Below the pieces are notes generated by a model. It was not told the origin of the DNA and did not search any database. It saw only the letters and a list, made by a program, of their open reading frames with translations. Below, piece by piece: positions 1 to 5,789 of a stretch of DNA of 11,182 nucleotides (position 1 is its first letter; each line of letters opens with the position of its first letter). The stretch comes from Bacteroidales bacterium UBA1722 (lineage in GTDB: Bacteria; Bacteroidota; Bacteroidia; Bacteroidales; UBA932), in contig DCIQ01000086.1 of the NCBI GenBank assembly GCA_002317435.1, positions 1 through 11,182 of the forward strand. The letters run 5' to 3'. Position numbers and translations under genes: made by a program.

Positions 1-24
1 GGTCACTCGCGCGCGGATTTTCCA

Positions 25-82
25 GGTGACTCTTACCTTTGCAATTGACTATAGATATTGCAAGCAAAGGTAGGAGTCAGCC
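25..82. repeat. long imperfect inverted repeat (hairpin)
   Basis: The arm at 28-42 (GACTCTTACCTTTGC) pairs with 64-78 (GCAAAGGTAGGAGTC) over 15 positions: 14 Watson-Crick pairs and one G-T pair. T27-A79 extends it, and with a one-base bulge G25-G26 can pair with C81-C82. The 21-base loop holds a second alternative stem, TTGCAAT (39-45) against ATTGCAA (57-63). It lies about 70 bases downstream of the dehydrogenase stop codon on the minus strand. Neither side has a clear T-tract, so it is not a textbook intrinsic terminator. It could be a factor-independent RNA 3' end of a Bacteroidota type, an RNA-processing stem, or a repeat element continuing to the left of the window. The structure is directly visible; its function is unknown. 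Confidence 0.6.
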
Positions 83-150
83 CCATTAGTGTGATCTGGC
101 TCCGGCTTCGGCCCAAGGTCTATGTGGCTAAGTTTTACCTGCCGGCAGTC

Positions 151-1512
151 TCAGAGATCGGCGAACGGTTCGAACGGCCGTCCTCCCGCCAGTATCTCCT
201 GAGCGGCTTCATCGAAAGTGACCTTCTCGCCGGTACGCAGTGCGGCATTACACATTATCGTGGCGATGGAGTGACTGTAACCTGCCCTGGCAGGTGCGTT
301 GGTGTTCACGTTCCGTGCACGGACACATTCCATCCAGTTCTTCATGTGGAGATTGGTGGACGGGTCCGAACCCGTGTTGGCATTCGTGTCCACGGTCACC
401 GAAGGGAGAGTGAAACTCTCCAGAAGGTTGGCGTCCATCCCCATCTGCCGGGCGTCACCGGCCTGGAGACCGCCTTCCGAATTCACCTGATTCGTGTCGA
501 GATTGAGGGTGCCTCCGTTCGAGAAATAGAGTTCCTTGGTGCCTCCGGCCGCATTATGCATCCTGGATGTATACAATACCTGGAATCCGTCATCGCTGCC
601 TTCATGACCATAGTCGAATACAGCCGTAACGGTATCAAAGTTCCGGCGTCCGTCCTTCCAGCAGTAGATTCCTCCATTGGCCGCTACGCTGCGCGGATGT
701 TCGAGTCCGCTGAACCAGTGGACGGTATCTATCTGGTGGGACATCCACTGTCCCGGAATACCGGATGAGTAGGGCCAGAAAAGTCTGTATTCCAGATATT
801 TTCTCGGATCCCATTTCTCATGCGGCCGGTTGCAGAGATACCGTTTCCAGTCCGTATCCTTCTCGAAGCATTTCTCCACCAGAGAGGCCCTGCGCCAGCG
901 TCCGGGCTGATTTACGTTCCAGCACATCTCCACCATGGTGATGGGACCGAATTTCCCGGATTTGATATATTCGTCCGCAGCCTGATAGTTGGGGGTGGAA
1001 CGGCGCTGGGAACCTATCTGTATCACCTTTCCGGTCTCTCCGGCCACTTTCAATGCCATCCTGGCATCGGCCATAGTCTCGGCGAAAGGCTTTTCGCAAT
1101 ATACGTCGCATCCGGCCTGAAGAGCCTCTGCCAGATGAATCGGATGCTGGAAGTCCGCCGTAGAGATTATGACGGCATCACACAGATGCGAGTCATAGAG
1201 TTCTTCGTTGCAGCGGAAAGTCTTCACTTTCATTCCGTATTTTCCGGCGAAGAATTCCTCCGCCTCCCTGCGCCGGAGACTCCAGATATCGGAGACGGCC
1301 ACGATTTCGAAGTTCAATTCCTTCGCGAAAGTCATAAATGCCGGTATCAGACTGGACCGGCATCTGTCGGAGAAGCCCACTATCCCCACCTTGATCGAAT
1401 CATTCGCCCCCTTCGCCCGGGCATAAATACGTGAATCGAGAGCCAATCCACCGATTACCAGCCCACCCGCACCGATGAGGCTGCTCTTTAAAAATTCTCT
1501 TCTGGTCTGCAT
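151..1512 (-). CDS. Tat-exported Gfo/Idh/MocA family oxidoreductase
   Basis: This is a 453-residue NAD(P)-dependent dehydrogenase of the Gfo/Idh/MocA family, which oxidises or reduces sugars, inositols and sugar-derived ketones. The N-terminus has a twin-arginine export signal, TRREFLK at 3-9, then a hydrophobic Gly/Ala-rich stretch to about residue 31, so the protein should fold with its cofactor in the cytoplasm and act in the periplasm. A Rossmann fold starts at about 40 (VGIVGFSDR). The family EKP motif is present with Lys141, and HQIDTVHW at 259-266 supplies the Asp/His pair usually found in the active site. I chose the start at 1512 rather than an in-frame ATG 45 bases upstream because it puts the Tat motif at the N-terminus and has AGGAACAG just before it. 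The gene overlaps the epimerase gene upstream by 25 bp and is probably co-translated with it. The exact substrate cannot be read from the sequence. The family call is firm; a role in glycoside or keto-sugar metabolism is inferred from the partner gene. Confidence 0.9.
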   Translation of the reverse strand: MQTRREFLKSSLIGAGGLVIGGLALDSRIYARAKGANDSIKVGIVGFSDRCRSSLIPAFMTFAKELNFEIVAVSDIWSLRRREAEEFFAGKYGMKVKTFRCNEELYDSHLCDAVIISTADFQHPIHLAEALQAGCDVYCEKPFAETMADARMALKVAGETGKVIQIGSQRRSTPNYQAADEYIKSGKFGPITMVEMCWNVNQPGRWRRASLVEKCFEKDTDWKRYLCNRPHEKWDPRKYLEYRLFWPYSSGIPGQWMSHQIDTVHWFSGLEHPRSVAANGGIYCWKDGRRNFDTVTAVFDYGHEGSDDGFQVLYTSRMHNAAGGTKELYFSNGGTLNLDTNQVNSEGGLQAGDARQMGMDANLLESFTLPSVTVDTNANTGSDPSTNLHMKNWMECVRARNVNTNAPARAGYSHSIATIMCNAALRTGEKVTFDEAAQEILAGGRPFEPFADL

Positions 1513-2384
1513 AACTGTTCCTGGTTTATGATGTTTATCTGTTCTTTCATCGCACATATTGCCTTCGGCAATTCCACCTCCCGGTCACTCCATCCGCACT
1601 CTATCGAAATGTTCCCCTCGTACCCTATCTCCCGGAGAGCCCGGAAGAATGGGGTGAAATCATCTCCGCATACGCCCGGCGGCGTCCTTCTGTCCTTCTC
1701 GGCGATATGGCAGTGGCGCAGCCGGTCCCTGCACTGGATGAGGGACTCCGGGTCCTCCCCGTTCTGGAGCATGTGGTAGAAATCAGCCAGCACACATATA
1801 CGGTCACTCCCGCTCCTGCGGGCCATCTCCGCCCCTTCACATACGGTATTTATCAGATTCGTCTCCTCGCTGCGGAGAGGTTCGATGACTATCGTCATGT
1901 CATACTTTTCGGCGAAAGGGACTATCCCTTTCAGAAGGGACAGAAACTGTTCTTCAGCCTCAGCATGATCGAAACCGTCGGGAACGGTGCGCGAGCGGCC
2001 GCTGCCCAGGACCAGACATTTTATTCCTATCTCAGATGCACGCCGCAGTGCCGTCTCCGAATACTTCAGGGCACGTTCCATATCAGCTTCCGGCCCCACT
2101 ATCTTCAAGTCCCCCGGAAAAAATCCGTTGGCGGAACATATCGGAAGGGCACACGCACCCGCGACGGCCCGGTTCGCGGCGAAATCCTCCTCGCTGCTCT
2201 CCGGCATCAGAAAACCGGACACATTGGTCTCGACATAGGCCACACCGGCCTCTTTCATCAATTCGGCATCGGCGGGATTACCGCACACGCCTATCCGTTC
2301 GCCCAGCGATAACGGACGGTCACCTGCACATCCAGGCAGGAACACCAGCAGAACCACTGCCAGAAGATGGTAATATGTTTTCAT
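1488..2384 (-). CDS. lipoprotein sugar isomerase/epimerase (AP endonuclease 2-like TIM barrel)
   Basis: This 298-residue protein belongs to the xylose isomerase-like TIM-barrel family, which includes sugar-phosphate isomerases and ketose 3-epimerases. Residues 1-19 form a lipoprotein signal with lipobox LPGC and acylated Cys19, so it should be anchored in the envelope facing the periplasm. The barrel starts at about 28 (GERIGVCG). The family's metal-binding set is visible in order: Glu in VIEPL, Asp in LADFYHM, His in HCHIAEKD and Glu in SIECGW. I chose the start at 2384 because it gives a clean lipoprotein signal; the in-frame ATG at 2393 adds three residues, and longer upstream extensions have no signal peptide. 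It is the first gene of a minus-strand pair and its end overlaps the dehydrogenase start. Lipoprotein or secreted epimerases paired with Tat-exported Gfo/Idh/MocA proteins are common in Bacteroidota and have been linked to oxidation of sugars at C3. The reaction here is inferred and the substrate unknown. Confidence 0.85.
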   Translation of the reverse strand: MKTYYHLLAVVLLVFLPGCAGDRPLSLGERIGVCGNPADAELMKEAGVAYVETNVSGFLMPESSEEDFAANRAVAGACALPICSANGFFPGDLKIVGPEADMERALKYSETALRRASEIGIKCLVLGSGRSRTVPDGFDHAEAEEQFLSLLKGIVPFAEKYDMTIVIEPLRSEETNLINTVCEGAEMARRSGSDRICVLADFYHMLQNGEDPESLIQCRDRLRHCHIAEKDRRTPPGVCGDDFTPFFRALREIGYEGNISIECGWSDREVELPKAICAMKEQINIINQEQLCRPEENF

Positions 2385-2404
2385 AAAAATCATTATTGAT
2401 GGCA

Positions 2405-2412
2405 TAAAGTTA
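2405..2412 (-). promoter_or_regulatory. candidate -7 box for the epimerase/dehydrogenase pair
   Basis: On the minus strand the bases read TAACTTTA, matching the Bacteroidota -7 consensus TANNTTTG at all but the last position. Transcription would start about 15 bases before the ATG at 2384, similar to the leader predicted for the other divergent promoters here. I see no good TTTG -33 element at the usual spacing, so support is moderate. Confidence 0.35.
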
Positions 2413-2436
2413 ATATTATTCGGCCAAAAATAATAT
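2413..2436. promoter_or_regulatory. AT-rich palindrome between divergent genes, possible operator
   Basis: ATATTATT (2413-2420) is the exact reverse complement of AATAATAT (2429-2436), with an 8-base spacer CGGCCAAA. The palindrome lies between the candidate -7 boxes of the divergently transcribed epimerase and MATE genes and abuts both. A dimeric repressor bound here could control both directions. Because the region is AT-rich, an 8-bp perfect arm carries limited weight, and no regulator gene is visible nearby. Confidence 0.3.
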
Positions 2437-2437
2437 G

Positions 2438-2445
2438 TAATATTG
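2438..2445 (+). promoter_or_regulatory. candidate -7 box for the MATE gene
   Basis: The bases TAATATTG match the Bacteroidota -7 consensus TANNTTTG except for one A in place of T. Initiation a few bases downstream would leave a leader of about 18 bases before the ATG at 2469. The -33 element is not convincing. Confidence 0.3.
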
Positions 2446-2468
2446 CGCCCGCGATTCACTGATGCCGT

Positions 2469-3809
2469 ATGCGGTACGGAAGACTTTCGAAACAACTCGC
2501 CGCTCTGGCAGGTCCCATCCTGGTGGAGACCGTCCTCATAATGATGCTGGGGGCGGTGGACACCTTCATGCTCAGCAGACATTCGGACGACAGCGTAGCG
2601 GCGGTGGGGATGGTGAACCAGCTGGTGAATTTCGTCCTCCTCATATTCGAAGTCATATCCATAGGCACATCCATCCTCTGCTCCCAATATATCGGCGCCG
2701 GGCTCAGGGAGAAGGTAATCCAGGTCGTGGGCATCTCCCTCCTGTTCAATCTCTTCAGCGGACTGACATTCAGTTTCATCCTCCACCGGTGGGCAGGGGC
2801 GCTGCTGGGGATGATGGGGCTGCGGGAGGCCCTGTTGCCCGAAGGGCTGTCATATATGAGAATCGTCGGGGGGTTCGTCTTCCTCCAGGCCGTCTCGCTG
2901 GCGATATCGGCGGCACTCCGCAGCGCCGACAAAGCCGTATGGCCGATGATGGTATCCGCCATCGTAAACGTCCTGAACATCTTCGGAAACTACGCTCTGA
3001 TCTTCGGAAAATTCGGAATGCCGGCGCTGGGTGTCACGGGGGCGGCCATCTCCACCGTCATCTGCCGTGGAGTATCCGTGCTCCTGCTGTTCATCCTCCT
3101 GAAGAAAAAGCACATCCCCCACTTCCCGAAGGAACTCTTCCGCCCCTTCCCCTGGAGAGAACTGGGGAATCTGCTGAAAATCGGCATCCCCTCCGCCGGG
3201 GAACATATGTCATACGCCCTCTCCCAGATAGTCATCACCTATTTCATCAATATGATGGGGAATGCCGCCCTGGCCACCAGAACCTACTGCCAGAACATAG
3301 TGATGTTCGGATACGTATTCTCTCTGGCGGTGGCACAGGGGGGAGCCATCGTAATCGGGCATCTGGTAGGGATGAGGAAGACCTGTGCAGCCTTTATCCT
3401 CGGAAAGAGAATTCTCCGGGTGGTGGTCACGGCCTCGGTGACACTGTCAGTCATCACTGCGCTCTTCGGAAAATTGATATTCTCCTGCCTCACGGAGAAT
3501 CAGGAGATCATCGCCATGGGGACCGCCATCCTCTGGGTGGACATCCTCGTGGAGACGGGCCGGGCCATCAACTTCTTCGGAGTACAGTCACTCAGAGCCA
3601 CGGGGGACATCTACTTCCCGGTGACCATAGGCATAACAGTCTGCTGGACCGTATCGGTGGGATTCAGTTACCTGTTCGGCATCACGATGGCCGGAGGGCT
3701 CGTGGCCCTCTGGTGCGCATTCTTCCTGGACGAAAATATCCGCGGGCTCATATTCATCAGACGCTGGAAGGGGATGAAATGGACGGACAAGAGTTTCGTG
3801 AAGGGATAA
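2469..3809 (+). CDS. MATE family multidrug/metabolite efflux transporter
   Basis: This 446-residue polytopic inner-membrane protein is of the multidrug and toxic compound extrusion (MATE) family, which exports cationic drugs or metabolites using a sodium or proton gradient. The length fits the usual 440-460 residues and 12 membrane helices. The first lobe has the characteristic opening GPILVETVLIMMLGAVDTFM and the intracellular-loop run ALRSADKAVWPM. The second lobe repeats the pattern with GIPSAGEHMSYALSQ and SLRATGDIYFP, as expected for the duplicated MATE fold. The start at 2469 is the first ATG after an in-frame stop at 2460-2462; the ATG at 2462 is in another frame and does not give this protein. 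The gene is divergent from the epimerase and ends 13 bp from the convergent CDF gene, with no obvious terminator stem in the gap. Substrate cannot be predicted; the family call is secure. Confidence 0.93.
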   Translation: MRYGRLSKQLAALAGPILVETVLIMMLGAVDTFMLSRHSDDSVAAVGMVNQLVNFVLLIFEVISIGTSILCSQYIGAGLREKVIQVVGISLLFNLFSGLTFSFILHRWAGALLGMMGLREALLPEGLSYMRIVGGFVFLQAVSLAISAALRSADKAVWPMMVSAIVNVLNIFGNYALIFGKFGMPALGVTGAAISTVICRGVSVLLLFILLKKKHIPHFPKELFRPFPWRELGNLLKIGIPSAGEHMSYALSQIVITYFINMMGNAALATRTYCQNIVMFGYVFSLAVAQGGAIVIGHLVGMRKTCAAFILGKRILRVVVTASVTLSVITALFGKLIFSCLTENQEIIAMGTAILWVDILVETGRAINFFGVQSLRATGDIYFPVTIGITVCWTVSVGFSYLFGITMAGGLVALWCAFFLDENIRGLIFIRRWKGMKWTDKSFVKG

Positions 3810-3822
3810 TCAGCCCCCTCAG

Positions 3823-4713
3823 CTATTTTACCGGCTCGACGTGTATGGTGACCAGCGTATCCTGACCGTATTTCTCCTTCAGTGCCCGTTCGATGGCCAC
3901 CGTGATATCATGCGAACGGTTCACGGTCATCTCCCCGTCCACGCGGATATGCGCATCGATTATCTTCATGCTCCCCATCTGCCGGGTGCGGAGGTTATGG
4001 GGGCAGGAGACCTCCGGGTCAGCGGTTATGATTCCGAGAATCTCTTCCTCCACCTTCAGGGGAAGCGATTTGTCCATCAGTTCATTCATCCCGGGTGCGA
4101 CCAGATCCCAACTCACTTTTATTATGATTATGCCTACGGCAATGGCGGCTATCGGGTCCAGGATGCTCCATTTGTCCCCGAGGAAGCAGGCTCCGGCGAT
4201 TCCGATGAGCGTCCCCATCGAGGAGAATGCATCGCTGCGGTGATGCCAGGCGTTGGCCACCATGGCAGGGGAATCCACCATCCTCCCCACCCTTATGGTG
4301 TATTGGTAAAGCAGTTCTTTGGCCAGAACGGAAACCACCGCCGCGACCAGAGCTATAACCCCGGGACTGGGTATCTCCTCCCCGCGGCAGACAGCTATTA
4401 TGGATTTCGCAGCGTTAACTATGATGCCGGCAGCCACCAGAAAGAGGGAAATGCCGATTATGATGCTCCCGAGCGTCTCGAACTTCCCGTGCCCGTAATC
4501 GTGGTCTTCATCCTTCGGTTTGCGCGAGAAGCGCGTACACACCAGAACCACGAAATCCGTGGCGAAATCGGAACACGAATGCACCGCATCGGCCACCATC
4601 GCCCCGCTGTGCCCGAAAATACCGGCCAGCAGTTTCCCCACAGAGAGAAGGGCATTGACGAAAGAGCCCACCAGAGTGACTCTGGTAATAGTTCTGATTC
4701 TCGGGTCTGTCAT
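3823..4713 (-). CDS. cation diffusion facilitator (CDF) family metal exporter
   Basis: This 296-residue inner-membrane metal/proton antiporter has about six helices and a cytoplasmic C-terminal domain. The transport site is visible: HSCSD (His45, Asp49) in the second helix and HHRSD (His157, Asp161) in the fifth. The two HxxxD pairs form the 2-His/2-Asp site generally associated with Zn(II), rather than the Asp-rich site of FieF. The loop motif DYGHGKFE at 72-79 is the usual CDF interfacial signature. The C-terminal part from about 215 looks like the ferredoxin-like dimer domain and ends THVEPVK. Length is normal and no residue of the core site is missing. The start lies 5 bp after the stop of the S26-like peptidase gene on the same strand, so both are probably in one transcript. 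Metal preference is inferred from the motif only; iron, cobalt or manganese cannot be excluded. Confidence 0.93.
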   Translation of the reverse strand: MTDPRIRTITRVTLVGSFVNALLSVGKLLAGIFGHSGAMVADAVHSCSDFATDFVVLVCTRFSRKPKDEDHDYGHGKFETLGSIIIGISLFLVAAGIIVNAAKSIIAVCRGEEIPSPGVIALVAAVVSVLAKELLYQYTIRVGRMVDSPAMVANAWHHRSDAFSSMGTLIGIAGACFLGDKWSILDPIAAIAVGIIIIKVSWDLVAPGMNELMDKSLPLKVEEEILGIITADPEVSCPHNLRTRQMGSMKIIDAHIRVDGEMTVNRSHDITVAIERALKEKYGQDTLVTIHVEPVK

Positions 4714-4718
4714 AAACT

Positions 4719-5318
4719 TTATTTTACGGGGACAGCGTCAGTTTCGACCTTTCCGGTCCTGAAATGCTTCTTGAAGAAGCGGCAGAGCAGAAGCCACCAG
4801 AGCCTGACTCTGTAGGTGGTCGTCCAGAATCTGGATATGAAACACCAGCCGAAAGAATACGCCTTGAAGGGATGTCCGCCGAAGCAGGTGCCACCTATGA
4901 CGACTCCCAGAACGTCAGACACCGTGGCTCTCTCGTACGGGCCATAGTTACCGTCGCCCCGGATGAGCAGCAGCGTACCCCAGACGTGGACTATACGATG
5001 AAGTTTTATGTCCCCGCTCTGTTCATGACGGAACAGAACTATATCTCTCCTGCGCAGAGTCAACCGGCCGTCACCACGGGTATGGTTCGTCGGACGCCCC
5101 CGGTCGGAATGCCGTTCATGACGGAGAAGATTCAGGGACATCCTGTCATCCTCCAGAGCGACATCATCCGGCTTGCGGACAGGAGTCAGAATCACATAAT
5201 CCTCCCCCCCTTTGAGTATGGGATGCATGGAAATACCGTTCACGGGAAGTTTGATCACCTTCCCCACGTTAAGTTCCCGGCAGACCTCATCGTAATAGAT
5301 ATCGTTATCCTGAATCAT
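4719..5318 (-). CDS. S24/S26 family signal-peptidase-like serine protease
   Basis: This 199-residue protein resembles the short S24/S26 peptidases that Bacteroidota encode beside PqqD-like proteins. The nucleophile motif is GISMHP with Ser30. DIVLFRHE at 92-99, LHRIV with His107 and RGDGN with Asp122 follow, matching the Ser-His-Asp arrangement of SipW/archaeal-type signal peptidases rather than the Ser-Lys pair of LepB. There is no N-terminal membrane anchor; residues 150-186 are rich in Trp, Phe and Leu and may contact the membrane. Compared with the family, there is an extra hydrophilic, Arg-rich stretch of roughly 35 residues at about 52-88, between the nucleophile strand and the catalytic half. 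Part of it echoes the following segment (LLRHE...RGDG versus LFRHE...RGDG). It is divergent from the PqqD/ABC genes and 5 bp upstream of the CDF gene. It may trim a ribosomal peptide or an exported substrate; that role is inferred. Confidence 0.8.
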   Translation of the reverse strand: MIQDNDIYYDEVCRELNVGKVIKLPVNGISMHPILKGGEDYVILTPVRKPDDVALEDDRMSLNLLRHERHSDRGRPTNHTRGDGRLTLRRRDIVLFRHEQSGDIKLHRIVHVWGTLLLIRGDGNYGPYERATVSDVLGVVIGGTCFGGHPFKAYSFGWCFISRFWTTTYRVRLWWLLLCRFFKKHFRTGKVETDAVPVK

Positions 5319-5340
5319 CGGAATCGCCCCGTTTGTGGAA

Positions 5341-5348
5341 CAAAGGTA
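5341..5348 (-). promoter_or_regulatory. -7 box for the S26-like peptidase gene
   Basis: On the minus strand the bases read TACCTTTG, an exact match to the Bacteroidota -7 consensus TANNTTTG. Initiation just downstream would leave a leader of about 18 bases before the ATG at 5318. The position expected for the -33 element does not read TTTG. Confidence 0.5.
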
Positions 5349-5389
5349 ATATATTTTAATGAATTTACACTATTTTCGCTCCCGCGGAA

Positions 5390-5455
5390 ATGATCGCCCC
5401 CGTTGACGGCGGATCGCTTTCGGGAGAAGATTCGGCCATGCCGTTCAACGAATAG
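5390..5455 (+). CDS. candidate small peptide gene, possible RiPP precursor or remnant
   Basis: A 21-codon ORF starts at ATG 5390 and ends at TAG 5453-5455. The peptide begins MIAPVDGGSL and ends AMPFNE. It has a Gly-Gly pair at 7-8 and an acidic, Ser/Gly-rich tail, a composition I associate with short Bacteroidales natural-product precursors. The same frame stays open for nine codons upstream (IYTIFAPAE) back to a TGA at 5360-5362, with no usable start. That would fit a longer precursor that has lost its N-terminus, or a very short real gene. GCGGAA precedes the ATG, a weak ribosome-binding site. It lies just upstream of the PqqD-like gene and on its strand, where a precursor is often found. 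A shorter overlapping ORF on the other strand shows that ORFs of this size can occur by chance, so the call is tentative. Confidence 0.3.
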   Translation: MIAPVDGGSLSGEDSAMPFNE

Positions 5456-5486
5456 TCGGGTGGACGTTTCCGTGGCCAAAAAATGT

Positions 5487-5494
5487 TAAATTTG
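5487..5494 (+). promoter_or_regulatory. -7 box for the PqqD/ABC exporter genes
   Basis: The bases TAAATTTG match the Bacteroidota -7 consensus TANNTTTG exactly. Initiation around 5498-5501 would leave only 10-14 bases of leader before ATG 5512. A weak -33 candidate, TTTC at 5467-5470, is closer than the usual 19-21 base spacing. The box lies downstream of the 21-codon ORF, so that ORF would need another promoter. Confidence 0.5.
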
Positions 5495-5511
5495 CGGAAA
5501 CATATTCTGAT

Positions 5512-5781
5512 ATGAGACTGAAAGAAGGCCTGAAGATTCGCGAGATAGCGAAGGAAAAAGTGATTCTGCTTCAGGGAAGGACCAAAGCGGATATGACCAG
5601 GGTAGTGTCACTGAACGACACGTCGGAGTATTTGTGGCATTCCCTGGAGGGAAAGGATTTTACGTGCGGAACCGTCACGGAACTGCTTCTGGCGCGTTAT
5701 GACGTAGAAAGAGAAAGAGCGGAGAACGATGCCGTTTCGTGGGTATCGAAACTTACGGAGGCAGGACTTATAGAACAGTAG
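5512..5781 (+). CDS. PqqD-like protein (RiPP recognition element)
   Basis: This 89-residue protein has the size and pattern of PqqD, the small winged-helix chaperone that binds leader peptides of ribosomally made natural products and presents them to modifying enzymes. The recognisable core is VVSLNDTSEYLWHSLEGKDF at about 27-46, followed by a helix (VTELLLARYDV) and the closing helix ending KLTEAGLIEQ. It is a stand-alone recognition domain, not fused to a radical SAM enzyme. It is not evidence for PQQ synthesis: no pqqA, B, C or E homologue is visible, and PqqD-like proteins occur in many other peptide pathways. It has its own consensus -7 box and is followed after 8 bases by the ABC exporter, so the two are surely co-transcribed. 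The peptide it binds is not known; the 21-codon ORF upstream is one possibility. Confidence 0.82.
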   Translation: MRLKEGLKIREIAKEKVILLQGRTKADMTRVVSLNDTSEYLWHSLEGKDFTCGTVTELLLARYDVERERAENDAVSWVSKLTEAGLIEQ

Positions 5782-5789
5782 CGGGGAAA

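Larger units (their letters stand above)
5319..5511. other. divergent intergenic region between the peptidase and PqqD/ABC genes
   Basis: This 193-bp gap holds two outward-facing consensus -7 boxes at its ends. Between them is a more GC-rich core of about 130 bp with a 21-codon ORF on the plus strand and an overlapping 24-codon ORF on the minus strand (5439-5365). The core is not AT-rich like the MATE/epimerase gap, which suggests it holds coding or former coding DNA. I see no tRNA, riboswitch or terminator-like stem in it. Confidence 0.6.

Noticed and set aside
1..150. tRNA or insertion-sequence end at the left edge
   Set aside because: The inverted repeat does not fold as a cloverleaf, no CCA end or TPsiC-like arm is present, and there is no transposase or target-site duplication in view.
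58..768. 236-codon plus-strand ORF opposite the dehydrogenase
   Set aside because: It lies almost wholly antisense to a well-supported Gfo/Idh/MocA gene, has no recognisable domain, and is the kind of long shadow frame that GC-rich codon use produces.
2384..2786. N-terminal extension of the epimerase into the MATE gene
   Set aside because: An open frame continues upstream, but it is antisense to the MATE gene and would bury the lipoprotein signal; the start at 2384 is far better supported.
3810..3822. Terminator between the convergent MATE and CDF genes
   Set aside because: The 13-base gap has no stem of useful length and no T-tract on either strand.
2462..3865. 467-codon plus-strand ORF in another frame over the MATE gene
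   Set aside because: The translation is rich in Arg, His, Pro and Gly with no family features, while the other frame gives a complete 12-helix MATE protein.
5365..5439. 24-codon minus-strand ORF overlapping the candidate small peptide
   Set aside because: It has no clear ribosome-binding site, runs against the divergent layout, and its composition (MAESSPESD start) resembles nothing I know; kept only as a caution that ORFs of this length occur by chance.
5483..5515. 10-codon ORF whose TGA overlaps the PqqD-like ATG
   Set aside because: It overlaps the -7 box and would mostly lie upstream of the predicted transcript start, so it is unlikely to be translated.
5512..5781. Pyrroloquinoline quinone (PQQ) biosynthesis
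   Set aside because: Only a PqqD-like recognition domain is present; no pqqA, pqqB, pqqC or pqqE homologue is in the window.
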